NCBI GenBank assembly: GCA_902362875.1
Contig: CABIYF010000005.1
Coordinates: forward strand, 84,843-148,842
Direction: 5' to 3'
From: Eubacteriaceae bacterium
GTDB taxonomy: Bacteria > Bacillota > Clostridia > Lachnospirales > Lachnospiraceae
Length of the DNA: 64,000 bases
The notes under the pieces were generated by a model, which was not told the origin of the DNA, searched no databases, and saw only the letters and a program-made list of their open reading frames with translations. This document shows, piece by piece, positions 25,720-34,699 of the stretch. Position numbers and translations under genes: made by a program. Numbering within the stretch: position 1 is the stretch's first letter; every line of letters begins with the position of its first letter.

Positions 25720-26433
25720 ATGAAGAAGTTAGCTCTTGCTCAGGAATTAAAGGAAAATGCTTATCCAGGACGAGGAATCGTTATCGGAAGATCCCAAGAC
25801 GGGAAAAAGGCCGTAACTGCATATTTTATCATGGGACGCAGTGAGAACAGTCGAAACCGTGTTTTTGTAGAAGAAGGAGAAGGAATCCGTACACAGGCAT
25901 TTGATCCAGCGAAGTTAGAAGATCCAAGTCTTATTATTTATGCACCTGTCCGTGTTCTTGGAGATGAAACGATCGTTACCAATGGTGATCAGACAGATAC
26001 TGTTTATGAAGGAAGAGAAAAAGGACTTACTTTTGAACAATCTTTAAGAAGCCGTGAGTTTGAACCAGACGGACCAAACTACACACCAAGAATTTCAGGT
26101 CTTATGAAGATCGCAGACGGAACATTCCACTATGCAATGTCCATTTTAAAGAGCGACAATGGAAATCCAGAATCCTGCAACCGATACACATACACATATG
26201 AGAATCCGATCGCAGGAGAAGGACGTTTTATCCATACATATATGCATGATGGAAATCCACTTCCAAGCTTTGAGGGAGAACCTAAATTTGTTGAAATCGA
26301 AGAAGATATCGACGATTTCACAAACACACTTTGGAACAGCTTAAATGAAGACAACAAAGTATCTCTATTTGTACGTTATATTGATATTGCAACAGGGGAA
26401 TATGAGACAAGAATCGTAAATAAGAACAAATAA
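25720..26433 (+). CDS. purO: IMP cyclohydrolase, archaeal PurO-like
   Basis: Closes the ring of FAICAR to give IMP, the last step of purine synthesis. The 237-residue protein belongs to the IMP_cyclohyd family (PF07826) first known from archaea and not to the N-terminal domain of bacterial PurH. Visible features are NAYPGRGIVIGRSQDGKKAV (14-33), GRSENSRNRVF (39-49) and NGDQTDTVYEG (88-98). The ATG follows AAAAGGAG. The AICAR transformylase gene follows 35 bp later, so the two halves of PurH activity are encoded as separate proteins in one operon. Confidence 0.92.
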   Translation: MKKLALAQELKENAYPGRGIVIGRSQDGKKAVTAYFIMGRSENSRNRVFVEEGEGIRTQAFDPAKLEDPSLIIYAPVRVLGDETIVTNGDQTDTVYEGREKGLTFEQSLRSREFEPDGPNYTPRISGLMKIADGTFHYAMSILKSDNGNPESCNRYTYTYENPIAGEGRFIHTYMHDGNPLPSFEGEPKFVEIEEDIDDFTNTLWNSLNEDNKVSLFVRYIDIATGEYETRIVNKNK

Positions 26434-26468
26434 TCAGTCAATCAGCAGATCAAAGGAGAAGAAGAAAA

Positions 26469-27647
26469 ATGAAGGAATTAGAATTAAAGTACGGATGTAA
26501 CCCAAACCAGAAACCATCAAGAATCTATATGGCAGACGGAAGTGAGCTTCCAATTGAAGTATTAAACGGAAGACCAGGATACATCAACTTTTTGGATGCA
26601 TTTAACGGATGGCAGCTGGTAAGAGAATTAAAGAAAGCAACAGGACTTCCTGCCGCAACTTCTTTCAAACATGTATCACCTGCAGGAGCATCTGTGGGAC
26701 GTCCAATGTCTGATACCTTAAAGAAGATCTACTGGGTAGATGATATGGGAGATTTATCTCCATTAGCATGCGCATATGCAAGAGCAAGAGGTGCAGACCG
26801 TATGTCTTCTTTCGGAGATTTTATCTCATTATCTGATGTATGTGATGCAGACACAGCACGTCTTATTAAGAGAGAAGTATCTGACGGAGTGATCGCACCA
26901 GGATACACAGACGAAGCACTGGAAATCTTAAAAGGAAAGAAAAACGGAAATTATAACATCATCAAGATCGATGAGAACTATACACCAGCACCATTAGAGC
27001 ATAAACAGGTATTTGGTGTTACATTTGAACAGGGAAGACAGGAACTTCCAATTGATGATGAATTATTATCAAACATCGTTACAGAGAACAAAGAGATCCC
27101 AGAAGAAGCACTGATCGATATGAAGATTTCTCTGATCGTATTAAAATATACACAGTCTAACTCTGTATGCTTCGTAAAAGACGGACAGGCAATCGGAATC
27201 GGAGCAGGACAGCAGTCTCGTGTACATTGTACAAGACTTGCAGGACAGAAAGCAGACAACTGGTGGTTAAGACAGTGTCCAAAAGTTATGAATCTGCCAT
27301 TTAAAGAAAAGATCCGCCGTGCAGACAGAGACAATGCGATCGATCTTTACATTGGAGATGAATACATGGATGTCTTAGCAGACGGAGCATGGGAGAATAT
27401 CTTTACTGAGAAACCAGAAGTTTTCACAAAAGAAGAGAAGAGAGAATGGTTAGACAAATTAACAGATGTTACATTAGGATCTGATGCATTCTTCCCATTC
27501 TTTGATAATATTGAGAGAGCACATAAGAGTGGAGTTAAATACATTGCACAGCCAGGTGGATCCGTAAGAGATGATGCTGTGATCGACTGCTGCAATAAGT
27601 ACAATATGGCAATGGCGTTTACAGGAATCAGATTATTCCATCACTAA
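26469..27647 (+). CDS. Phosphoribosylaminoimidazolecarboxamide formyltransferase, stand-alone
   Basis: Transfers a formyl group from 10-formyl-THF to AICAR. The 392 residues correspond to the C-terminal AICARFT domain of bifunctional PurH only. KYGCNPNQKP appears at the N-terminus, followed by the catalytic TSFKHVSPAGA (Lys-His) near residue 66. GAGQQSRVHCTRLAGQKA and AQPGGSVRD near the C-terminus are family hallmarks. The IMP cyclohydrolase domain is absent and is replaced by the upstream purO gene. A 9-bp-stem hairpin follows 50 bp after the stop. Confidence 0.95.
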   Translation: MKELELKYGCNPNQKPSRIYMADGSELPIEVLNGRPGYINFLDAFNGWQLVRELKKATGLPAATSFKHVSPAGASVGRPMSDTLKKIYWVDDMGDLSPLACAYARARGADRMSSFGDFISLSDVCDADTARLIKREVSDGVIAPGYTDEALEILKGKKNGNYNIIKIDENYTPAPLEHKQVFGVTFEQGRQELPIDDELLSNIVTENKEIPEEALIDMKISLIVLKYTQSNSVCFVKDGQAIGIGAGQQSRVHCTRLAGQKADNWWLRQCPKVMNLPFKEKIRRADRDNAIDLYIGDEYMDVLADGAWENIFTEKPEVFTKEEKREWLDKLTDVTLGSDAFFPFFDNIERAHKSGVKYIAQPGGSVRDDAVIDCCNKYNMAMAFTGIRLFHH

Positions 27648-27696
27648 AATTCACAATCAAGATACAAAAGAACATATCAATTAATAACTAATAAGA

Positions 27697-27734
27697 CACT
27701 GGCAGACGCCATGATTTTATGACTGCTGCCAGTG
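27697..27734 (+). terminator. Hairpin after the AICAR formyltransferase gene
   Basis: CACTGGCAG (27697-27705) pairs with CTGCCAGTG (27726-27734), with further partial pairing inside, followed by CTTTATCTC. The weak T-tail makes termination likely but not certain. The rest of the 311-base gap to pflB holds only the pfl promoter. Confidence 0.6.
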
Positions 27735-27855
27735 CTTTATCTCAAAGAAAAATCAATCGAATCACAAAAGCAAAAAATCTTATATATGTACGAAAAAAAA
27801 TACTGGAAATAAGGCTTGTTATTTATTTAACGAGAAAGTTTATCGGTTAGGTATA

Positions 27856-27883
27856 TTGTATTCAATCTAAATTTTGTTATAAT
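27856..27883 (+). promoter_or_regulatory. pflB promoter
   Basis: TTGTAT (27856-27861), 16-base spacer, TATAAT (27878-27883), about 75 bases before the pflB ATG. Confidence 0.65.
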
Positions 27884-27890
27884 AAAGGTA

Positions 27891-27906
27891 GTTAGATAAG
27901 GCTAAC
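27891..27906. promoter_or_regulatory. Putative operator palindrome, pflB copy
   Basis: GTTAG, 6 bases, CTAAC, with one more complementary base on each side. It begins 7 bases after the -10 box, so a bound protein would cover the transcription start. The same palindrome recurs at 31026-31041 with the same spacing to its -10. The protein that binds is unknown. Confidence 0.55.
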
Positions 27907-27958
27907 TTACAAAAGTAATATAAATTATTTTGATCCAAGAAATGGAGGAGTTTTCAAA

Positions 27959-30211
27959 ATGAAACAGTTTGAAGAATGGGAAGGTTTTAAAGGTAGAATG
28001 TGGAAGGAAGAAATCAATACAAGAGATTTCATCCAGGAAAACTACACACCTTATGATGGAGATGCAAGCTTCCTTGCAGGACCTACAGAAGCAACAGATA
28101 AGTTATGGGGTATCTTACAGGGACTTCAGAAAGAAGAACGTGCAAAAGGCGGAGTTCTTGATATGGATACAGACATCGTATCTTCTTTAACTTCTCACGG
28201 ACCTGGTTATATCAGTGAAGAAACAAAAGATTTAGAGCAGATCGTTGGTCTTCAGACAGACAAACCATTAAAACGTGCATTCATGCCATATGGTGGTATC
28301 AAGATGGCAGAAGAATCCTGTCGTAACTATGGTTATGAACCAAGTGAAAGATTACATGAGATCTTCACAAAATATTCTAAGACTCATAACCAGGCAGTAT
28401 TTGATGCTTACACACCAGAAATGAAAAAAGCAAGACATAACAAGATCATCACAGGTCTTCCAGATACTTATGGACGTGGACGTATCGTAGGTGATTACCG
28501 CCGTGTTGCTTTATACGGAATTGATTATTTATTAGAAGAAAAAGAAAATGACTTCGCAAACTGTGGATGCGGTGTTATGACAGATGACGTGATCCGTCTT
28601 CGTGAAGAATTAGCAGAACAGAAAAAAGCATTAAAAGGTATGAAAGAAATGGCACAGCTTTACGGATTTGACATTTCAAGACCTGCCAAAACTGCAAAAG
28701 AAGCAATCCAGTGGATGTACTTTGGATACTTAGCAGCGATCAAAACTCAGAACGGAGCTGCCATGAGTATCGGACGTGTCGCTACATTCCTTGACATTTA
28801 TATCCAGCGTGACCTTGACAAAGGAATCATCACAGAAGAAGAAGCTCAGGAAATGATCGACCATTTAACAATGAAATTCAGAATGGTTAAATTCGCAAGA
28901 ATTCCTTCTTACAACCAGTTATTCTCAGGAGACCCAGTATGGGCAACACTTGACCTTGCTGGTATCGGTGTAGATGGACGTTCTATGGTTACAAAGACAG
29001 ACTTCCGTTTCTTACATACATTAGAGAACATGGGACCATCACCAGAACCAAACATCACTGTATTATATTCTTCTGATCTTCCAGAGAATTTCAAGAAATA
29101 TGCAGCTGATATTTCTATCCGTACAAGCTCTATCCAGTACGAAAATGATGATGTCATGAAACCTGTATGGGGAGATGACTACGCAATCTGCTGCTGTGTA
29201 TCTGCAACTAAGACTGGTAAAGAAATGCAGTTCTTCGGAGCAAGAGCAAACCTTGCAAAATGCTTATTATATGCGATTAACGGTGGTGTTGACTGCAAGA
29301 CAAAACAGCAGGTAGGACCTTCTTACAAACCAATCATGTCTGAATACTTAGATTATGACGAAGTTATGGAAAAATACGACGTTATGATGGATTGGTTAGT
29401 AGACCTTTATGTAAATACATTAAACTTAATCCAGTATATGCATGACAAATATTACTATGAAGCAGCAGAATTAGCATTAATGGATACAGAACTTGAAAGA
29501 ACATTCGCAACAGGAATCGCAGGATTCTCTCATGCAGTTGACTCTTTAAGTGCTATTAAATACGCTAAAGTAAAAGCAATCCGTGACGAAGATGGATTAG
29601 TTGTAGATTACGAAATTGACGGAGATTTCCCAAGATACGGTAACGATGATGACAGAGCTGACGATATCGCAGTATGGCTGTTAAGAACATTCTTAGCTAA
29701 GATCAAAAAACATCATACATATCGTAACTCTGAACCTACAACATCTATCCTTACAATCACATCTAACGTTGTATACGGAAAAGCAACAGGAACAATGCCA
29801 GATGGTAGAAAAGCAGGGGAACCATTAGCACCAGGAGCTAACCCAAGTTACGGTGCAGAGCAGAATGGATTATTAGCATCCTTAAACTCTGTAGCTAAGA
29901 TTCCATACGAATGGGCATTAGATGGTATTTCTAATACACAGACAATCAACCCAGACGCTTTAGGACATGAAGAAGGGGAAAGAATCAATAACCTTGTAAA
30001 TGTTATGGACGGATACTTTGATCAGGGAGCTCACCACTTAAATGTAAACGTATTCGGTAAAGAAAAACTGATCGATGCAATGGAACATCCTGAAAAAGAA
30101 GAATATGCAAACTTCACAATCCGTGTATCTGGATATGCAGTTAAGTTCATCGACTTAACAAGAGAACAGCAGATGGACGTTATTTCCAGAACATGCCATG
30201 CAACAATGTAA
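27959..30211 (+). CDS. pflB: Formate acetyltransferase (pyruvate formate-lyase)
   Basis: Glycyl-radical enzyme that splits pyruvate with CoA into acetyl-CoA and formate in anaerobic fermentation. The 750-residue length is standard. The active-site cysteines are in [17 protein letters not shown] (Cys411-413; the family normally has two adjacent cysteines). The radical glycine is Gly725 in RVSGYAVKF, 26 residues from the C-terminus. The ATG at 27959 follows ATGGAGG. The activase gene is 22 bp downstream. Control probably acts through the promoter palindrome. Confidence 0.98.
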   Translation: MKQFEEWEGFKGRMWKEEINTRDFIQENYTPYDGDASFLAGPTEATDKLWGILQGLQKEERAKGGVLDMDTDIVSSLTSHGPGYISEETKDLEQIVGLQTDKPLKRAFMPYGGIKMAEESCRNYGYEPSERLHEIFTKYSKTHNQAVFDAYTPEMKKARHNKIITGLPDTYGRGRIVGDYRRVALYGIDYLLEEKENDFANCGCGVMTDDVIRLREELAEQKKALKGMKEMAQLYGFDISRPAKTAKEAIQWMYFGYLAAIKTQNGAAMSIGRVATFLDIYIQRDLDKGIITEEEAQEMIDHLTMKFRMVKFARIPSYNQLFSGDPVWATLDLAGIGVDGRSMVTKTDFRFLHTLENMGPSPEPNITVLYSSDLPENFKKYAADISIRTSSIQYENDDVMKPVWGDDYAICCCVSATKTGKEMQFFGARANLAKCLLYAINGGVDCKTKQQVGPSYKPIMSEYLDYDEVMEKYDVMMDWLVDLYVNTLNLIQYMHDKYYYEAAELALMDTELERTFATGIAGFSHAVDSLSAIKYAKVKAIRDEDGLVVDYEIDGDFPRYGNDDDRADDIAVWLLRTFLAKIKKHHTYRNSEPTTSILTITSNVVYGKATGTMPDGRKAGEPLAPGANPSYGAEQNGLLASLNSVAKIPYEWALDGISNTQTINPDALGHEEGERINNLVNVMDGYFDQGAHHLNVNVFGKEKLIDAMEHPEKEEYANFTIRVSGYAVKFIDLTREQQMDVISRTCHATM

Positions 30212-30233
30212 TATAAATTAGTGGAATAGAACG

Positions 30234-30986
30234 ATGAATGAAAAAATAACCGGAAAAATCCATTCCATCGAGACTTTTGGTCTCGTGGATGGTCCCGGTG
30301 TGCGGTTTATCGCTTTCATGCAAGGATGCCGGATGAGATGCAAATATTGCCACAATCCGGAGACCTGGCAGGAGGACTGCGGTGAAGACTGGCAGCCAGA
30401 AGCCCTCTTAAAGAGGGCTTTGCGTTACCGCATGTACTGGGGGAAAGATGGAGGGATCACAGTCAGTGGTGGAGAACCCCTCTTACAGATTGATTTTTTA
30501 ATTGAATTTTTTAAACTGGCAAAACAAGAAGGAATTCACACAGCCGTGGATACCTCTGCCAATCCATACACAAAAGAAGAACCATTTCACACAAAATGGT
30601 TAGAATTAATGAAATACACCGACCTTGTCATCTTAGACTTAAAAGAAATGGACGAGGAAAAACACAAGAAATTGACAGGCTGTCCAAACAGCAATATTTT
30701 AGCAATGGCACAAGAAATCTCAGACCTTGGAGTAGATCTGTGGATTCGTCACGTGCTTGTTCCAGACTTAACAGACGATGAAGAAGGACTAGCAGACTTA
30801 AAACACTTCATCGATGGACTAAAGACAGTCAAGAGAGTGGAAATCTTGCCATACCATACTCTTGGACTTTTTAAATGGGAAAAATTAGGAATTAAATACC
30901 CGTTAGAAGGGGTACAGCCACCAAGCGAAGAAGCCGTAGCAAAGGCAGAAAAGATCCTTGGTATCGAGAAAACTTCTCAAAAATAA
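30234..30986 (+). CDS. pflA: Pyruvate formate-lyase activating enzyme
   Basis: Radical-SAM enzyme that abstracts hydrogen from the glycine of PflB. The 250 residues carry GCRMRCKYCHNPETW with the CxxxCxxC cluster ligands at Cys32, Cys36 and Cys39, then VSGGEPLLQ, the SAM-binding GGE motif. It starts 22 bp after pflB with only a weak ribosome-binding site (GTGGAATAG), so expression likely depends on pflB translation. A promoter-like region with the pfl palindrome begins right after its stop. Confidence 0.96.
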   Translation: MNEKITGKIHSIETFGLVDGPGVRFIAFMQGCRMRCKYCHNPETWQEDCGEDWQPEALLKRALRYRMYWGKDGGITVSGGEPLLQIDFLIEFFKLAKQEGIHTAVDTSANPYTKEEPFHTKWLELMKYTDLVILDLKEMDEEKHKKLTGCPNSNILAMAQEISDLGVDLWIRHVLVPDLTDDEEGLADLKHFIDGLKTVKRVEILPYHTLGLFKWEKLGIKYPLEGVQPPSEEAVAKAEKILGIEKTSQK

Positions 30987-30989
30987 AGG

Positions 30990-31018
30990 TAGACAAATCA
31001 TCCAAGATAGGATATTAT
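30990..31018 (+). promoter_or_regulatory. Promoter downstream of pflA
   Basis: TAGACA (30990-30995), 17-base spacer, TATTAT (31013-31018). It starts just after the pflA stop. It is scored mainly because the palindrome beyond it is placed exactly as in the pflB promoter. Confidence 0.5.
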
Positions 31019-31025
31019 AATAACA

Positions 31026-31041
31026 GTTAGTTAAGACTAAC
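31026..31041. promoter_or_regulatory. Putative operator palindrome, post-pflA copy
   Basis: GTTAG, 6 bases (TTAAGA), CTAAC, again 7 bases after the -10 box. It shares the half-sites and the 6-base spacing of the pflB copy. Confidence 0.55.
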
Positions 31042-31118
31042 CAACATAAAACAAAACATAAACATAACAAAGCAAAATGAAAAATCTGACCAGAATCTTC
31101 CTCGGGTCAGCTTTTTTA
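31026..31118 (+). ncRNA. Candidate small RNA (about 95 nt)
   Basis: Between the promoter at 30990-31018 and a terminator at 31086-31120 there is no convincing ORF. A 17-codon frame at 31077 lacks a ribosome-binding site and overlaps the terminator. A short, regulated, non-coding transcript is the simplest reading. The region could also be just the 3' end of the pfl message. Confidence 0.3.
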
Positions 31119-31120
31119 TT
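31086..31120 (+). terminator. Rho-independent terminator after pflA
   Basis: CTGACC (31086-31091) pairs with GGTCAG (31105-31110), followed by CTTTTTTATTTT. Confidence 0.8.
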
Positions 31121-31265
31121 TTATTGTTAAAGAAATGCAGGAAGTAGATGAAAAGATTATAGACAGGACGGTATAGTATAAAACTATAATATCAGAGTAT
31201 TGATTTTTGTATCAAAATATGAGATAGTAATGTATACAAAAATAAAACATTAAGGAGAACAACAC

Positions 31266-31529
31266 ATGAAAAAGAAATTATCAATCCTAGTTGCAGGGGC
31301 ATGCTTAGCAGCTGCTTTATACGGTGCAGGCACAATTTACGGACAAAACAAAACCAACGCTGCCAAACAAAGCGAAGACAAAGTCACAACAAACAAATAC
31401 CAAGGCGTAACGATCAAAGACAAAGCCAAAGGAAAAGTGACAAAGCAACAAGTCAAGCAGTTAAAAAAAGAACATTCTGGTAAAGATGAAGGAAACATCA
31501 TCATCTGGGAAGCAGAAGAAGCCAAATAG
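31266..31529 (+). CDS. Small exported hypothetical protein
   Basis: 87 residues. The N-terminus is a clear signal peptide: KKK, then LSILVAGACLAAALYGAGT, with a possible cleavage after the small residues near position 25. The mature part is short, hydrophilic and Lys/Gln-rich (KQQVKQLKKEHSGK) and ends in acidic EAEEAK. No family is recognised. A lipobox is not evident, although Cys13 lies inside the hydrophobic stretch. The ATG follows AAGGAG at 7 bases. It is probably co-transcribed with the tiny membrane ORF 13 bp downstream. Confidence 0.7.
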   Translation: MKKKLSILVAGACLAAALYGAGTIYGQNKTNAAKQSEDKVTTNKYQGVTIKDKAKGKVTKQQVKQLKKEHSGKDEGNIIIWEAEEAK

Positions 31530-31542
31530 AGGGGGCGAAGAA

Positions 31543-31653
31543 ATGTTAATACCAGATTTAATCATACAGCTGATCACAGTAGTTATTGGAGTGGCACTAT
31601 ATGCAGCCATATTTAAAATATTAAAAAATATGATTCATAAAATAATACATTAA
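31543..31653 (+). CDS. 36-residue putative membrane peptide
   Basis: The ORF reads MLIPDLIIQLITVVIGVALY and then a basic end (KNMIHKIIH). This gives one transmembrane helix with a cationic amphipathic tail. A strong GAGGGGG lies 8-9 bases before the ATG, which supports translation. It follows the small exported gene by 13 bp. Such small hydrophobic peptides occur as type I toxins, regulators or membrane-protein partners; nothing here decides among these. Confidence 0.5.
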   Translation: MLIPDLIIQLITVVIGVALYAAIFKILKNMIHKIIH

Positions 31654-31738
31654 GAACAGATAGTATCAATACTAGTGGAAATGTTATGAGATAACCAATA
31701 CATTTTACCATTCAATAGTTATTGCCAATAAACTTCAG

Positions 31739-31840
31739 GTATGTAAGATATCATAAAAATAAAATAGTTCCAGTCAACAACGATGAATAAAACGCGTGTT
31801 GTTGACTGGAACTATTTTATTTTTATGATATCTTACATAC
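31739..31840. repeat. Perfect 43-bp inverted repeat between convergent genes
   Basis: Bases 31739-31781 are exactly complementary to 31798-31840, with a 16-base loop. The arms include GATATCATAAAAATAAAATA and TAGTTCCAGTCAACAAC. The element lies between the small membrane ORF and the end of ychF, so it can end transcription in both directions, although there is no classical T-tail. The stem is far longer than termination needs. Confidence 0.9.
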
Positions 31841-31865
31841 TCAAAGACTATGTCAAAGAAACTAA

Positions 31866-32957
31866 TTAAACATTAAAGCGGAATACAATAATATCCCCAT
31901 CCTTAACAACATACTCTTTCCCTTCCTGACGCACGAGCCCTTTCTCCTTACAAGCCTGCATCGTACTATACTCCTTCAAATCTTCAAAAGAAACAACCTC
32001 AGCACAGATAAATCCACGCTCAAAGTCTGTATGGATTTTACCAGCAGCCTGAGGAGCCTTCGTACCTTCTTTGATTGTCCAGGCACGAGTCTCGTCTTCT
32101 CCAGAAGTTAAGAAACTGATTAATCCAAGCAGAGAGTAGCTGGCAGAAATCAGTTTTTCAAGACCAGATTCTTCTAATCCAAGATCTTCTAAGAATTCTT
32201 TCTTCTCATCATCATCTAATTCAGAGATTTCCTGTTCAATCTGAGCGCATACAACGAATACTTTCGCATCAACGTCAGAAGCATATTCACGAACAGCTTT
32301 TACATAGTCATTATCTTCTCCTACAAGTTCATCTTCATTAACATTTGCAGCAAAGATGACAGGTTTGATCGTTAAAAGATTGCAGGAATTTAAGATTTCC
32401 TGATCTTCTTCATCATCTACCTCAAAAGTTTTGGCAAGTTTACCATCTTCAAGATGAGCTTTTACTTTAGATAAGAATTCAACTTCATGAGCAAGAGATT
32501 TGTCATTTCTTGATCCTTTTGTTGATTTTGCGATACGACGGTCTAACACTTCGATATCAGAGAAGATAAGTTCAAAGTTGATGGTTTCAATATCACGAAG
32601 TGGGTTTACAGAACCGTCAACGTGAACGATGTTTCCATCATCAAAACAACGGACAACGTGAACGATCGCATCGACTTCACGGATATTGGCAAGGAACTGG
32701 TTTCCAAGACCTTCTCCTTTGGAAGCTCCTTTTACAAGACCTGCGATATCAACGAATTCGATTGCTGCAGGGATCACTTTCTTTGAATGGTATTTCTCAG
32801 CCAGATAATCAACACGAGCATCTGGAACTGTTACGATTCCCACATTAGGGTCGATCGTACAGAATGGATAGTTTGCGGATTCGGCACCGGCTTTAGTTAA
32901 AGAGTTAAATAATGTACTCTTTCCGACGTTTGGTAATCCAACGATTCCTAATTTCAT
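31866..32957 (-). CDS. ychF: Redox-regulated ATPase/GTPase YchF (Obg family)
   Basis: Universally conserved P-loop protein that associates with ribosomes and binds ATP preferentially in characterised members. The 363 residues begin [18 protein letters not shown] (P-loop 7-14), with [20 protein letters not shown] as the switch II region. NVNED replaces the usual NKxD specificity motif, as is typical for ATP-preferring YchF. A C-terminal TGS-like domain ends [11 protein letters not shown]. The ATG at 32957 follows GAAAGGAA. It is convergent with the small ORFs and divergent from lgt. Confidence 0.97.
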   Translation of the reverse strand: MKLGIVGLPNVGKSTLFNSLTKAGAESANYPFCTIDPNVGIVTVPDARVDYLAEKYHSKKVIPAAIEFVDIAGLVKGASKGEGLGNQFLANIREVDAIVHVVRCFDDGNIVHVDGSVNPLRDIETINFELIFSDIEVLDRRIAKSTKGSRNDKSLAHEVEFLSKVKAHLEDGKLAKTFEVDDEEDQEILNSCNLLTIKPVIFAANVNEDELVGEDNDYVKAVREYASDVDAKVFVVCAQIEQEISELDDDEKKEFLEDLGLEESGLEKLISASYSLLGLISFLTSGEDETRAWTIKEGTKAPQAAGKIHTDFERGFICAEVVSFEDLKEYSTMQACKEKGLVRQEGKEYVVKDGDIIVFRFNV

Positions 32958-33157
32958 AATCTATTAATTCCTTTCTCATGGGTATTCTTTAAAACAGACC
33001 CGGAAGAAAATATCCAAGGCCATACTATGAATAGTTTACCATAAGCGACTTGAAAAGAAAAGAGAAATGGGATAAGATATCCTTGATTTAGACAACAAAA
33101 TGCAGGCAGCAAATGAAAGAAGAGACTTAACAAGATGATAGAAAGGAAGAGAAAGCT

Positions 33158-34054
33158 ATGGAACATCAAATCAGATTCCCGCATTTAGGAATTGTACTGA
33201 AAAATGTTGGTGATGGAATTAACATCGGTGGCTTTGAAATTAAATATTATGGGATGATCATTGCAACAGGATTCCTGCTTGGACTGATCGTTTCCTATTA
33301 TGCGGCAAAACATGAAAATAAATTTGACCCAGAATTGGTGTTTGATTATCTGATCGCTATGATCATTCCGGCGATTGTCGGGGCAAGACTTTATTATGTG
33401 ATCTTTTCATGGGATTATTATAAGAACCATCTCTCAGAGATCATACAGATCAGAAATGGAGGTCTTGCAATCTATGGAGGTGTGATCGCGGGAGCAGTTA
33501 CATTATATATATTTTGCAGGAAGAAACATGTATCGATGCTTGCTTTTGGAGATGTTGCGGTAAAAGGACTGCTTGTCGGGCAGATTCTTGGACGATGGGG
33601 AAACTTCTTTAACAGGGAAGCTTTCGGATCTTATACAGACAGTTTGTTTGCGATGCAGATTCCAACGAATTTTTTTGTGGAACATGGAAGAATTGATGAA
33701 ATCATATCGAATGGATTATATGATAAAGCAACCTATGTGGTATCAGGAAATGAAGCAGCAACCTTTATTCAGGTACATCCGACATTTTTGTATGAATCCA
33801 TGTGGAATCTTGCTTTACTGCTTTTGATCATTTTCTTTTTTACCAAGAGAAAGAAATTTGATGGAGAATTGATTGCTGTTTACTGTATTGGATATGGAAT
33901 CGGAAGATTTTTGATCGAGGGATTAAGGATGGATTCATTGATGATCGGAAGTACAGGAATCAGAGTGTCACAGATGCTGGCACTGATCCTGGTGATATTT
34001 GGAACTGGATGGATTGTGTATAACTTTAAAAAATCAAGGAAAAATCACGAATGA
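33158..34054 (+). CDS. lgt: Prolipoprotein diacylglyceryl transferase
   Basis: Membrane enzyme that attaches diacylglycerol to the lipobox cysteine of prelipoproteins. The 298 residues have about seven helices. The Lgt signature appears as GRWGNFFNREAFG near residue 147, close to the usual GRxGNFxNxE. The N-terminal GLEIRWYG-like segment is IKYYGMIIATGFLLG, and the C-terminal EGLRMDSL is also characteristic. A loop of about 25 residues after FFVEHGRID extends the periplasmic part. The ATG at 33158 follows AAGGAAGAG. A strong terminator follows. Confidence 0.94.
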   Translation: MEHQIRFPHLGIVLKNVGDGINIGGFEIKYYGMIIATGFLLGLIVSYYAAKHENKFDPELVFDYLIAMIIPAIVGARLYYVIFSWDYYKNHLSEIIQIRNGGLAIYGGVIAGAVTLYIFCRKKHVSMLAFGDVAVKGLLVGQILGRWGNFFNREAFGSYTDSLFAMQIPTNFFVEHGRIDEIISNGLYDKATYVVSGNEAATFIQVHPTFLYESMWNLALLLLIIFFFTKRKKFDGELIAVYCIGYGIGRFLIEGLRMDSLMIGSTGIRVSQMLALILVIFGTGWIVYNFKKSRKNHE

Positions 34055-34086
34055 TTCACACAAAAATCACGCAATGAGACACCAAA

Positions 34087-34118
34087 AGAAGGGAATTGTC
34101 ACCACTTTGACACAATCC
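34087..34118 (+). terminator. Rho-independent terminator after lgt
   Basis: AGAAGGGAATTGT pairs with ACAATCCCTTCT (one unpaired base), followed by a run of six T. It separates lgt from the division cluster. Confidence 0.85.
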
Positions 34119-34183
34119 CTTCTTTTTTGTGGAAAAAAACAAGAATTCTAAGAAAAAACTAAGATTTGATTGTGGATTATTCC

Positions 34184-34212
34184 TTGCAATTTAGAAAGGT
34201 ATCGTATAAAAT
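34184..34212 (+). promoter_or_regulatory. mraZ (dcw cluster) promoter
   Basis: TTGCAA (34184-34189), 17-base spacer, TAAAAT (34207-34212), 43 bases before the preferred mraZ start. Confidence 0.7.
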
Positions 34213-34221
34213 AATGTTTAT

Positions 34222-34247
34222 AAGTGGTTAGAAGTGGTAGAAAGTGG
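34222..34247 (+). promoter_or_regulatory. Three MraZ-box-like direct repeats
   Basis: AAGTGG occurs at 34222, 34232 and 34242, exactly one helical turn apart, just after the -10 box. MraZ represses its own operon by binding arrays of short GTG-containing boxes (AAAGTG[T/G] in mollicutes, TGGGN in E. coli), so autoregulation is expected. Confidence 0.7.
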
Positions 34248-34255
34248 TGATACCT

Positions 34256-34687
34256 GTGTTTATGGGAGAATTTAATCACACAATCGATGCAAAAGGCAGG
34301 CTGATCATCCCTTCACGATTCCGAGAAGAACTAGGACAGGAATTTGTGATGACAAAGGGATTGGATGGGTGCCTGTTTGTGTTCCCACAAACTGAATGGG
34401 AAAGCTTTCAGGGAAAGTTAAAGACTCTGCCACTCATTAATAAAGATGCCAGAAAGTTTTCAAGATTTTTCATGGCGGGGGCAGCTCCGTGTGAGATGGA
34501 CAAGCAGGGAAGAACATTGATCCCAGCGACGCTCAGGGAATTTGCCCAGATGAAGAAAGAAGTTGTATTAACAGGAATGGCTGACCGTATCGAGATCTGG
34601 AGTAAGGAGAAGTGGATCGAGAACAATTCTTACGAGGATATGGATGATATCGCAGCCAGCATGCAGGAATTAGGATTGAGCATATAA
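34256..34687 (+). CDS. mraZ: Transcriptional regulator MraZ
   Basis: A DNA-binding protein of the SpoVT-AbrB-like fold with two repeats, 143 residues. It begins MFMGEFNHTIDAKGRLIIPS when started at the GTG at 34256, the usual MraZ N-terminus. The second DxxGR repeat is CEMDKQGRTLIPA. The earlier GTG at 34244 is less likely because it falls inside the operator and the extra residues are atypical. It opens the dcw cluster and is followed 12 bp later by rsmH. Its own operator boxes lie upstream. Confidence 0.95.
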   Translation: MFMGEFNHTIDAKGRLIIPSRFREELGQEFVMTKGLDGCLFVFPQTEWESFQGKLKTLPLINKDARKFSRFFMAGAAPCEMDKQGRTLIPATLREFAQMKKEVVLTGMADRIEIWSKEKWIENNSYEDMDDIAASMQELGLSI

Positions 34688-34699
34688 GTTAGGTGGATT

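Noticed and set aside
31077..31130. 17-codon hydrophobic peptide frame in the post-pflA transcript
   Set aside because: It lacks a ribosome-binding site and most of it is the terminator hairpin and T-run.
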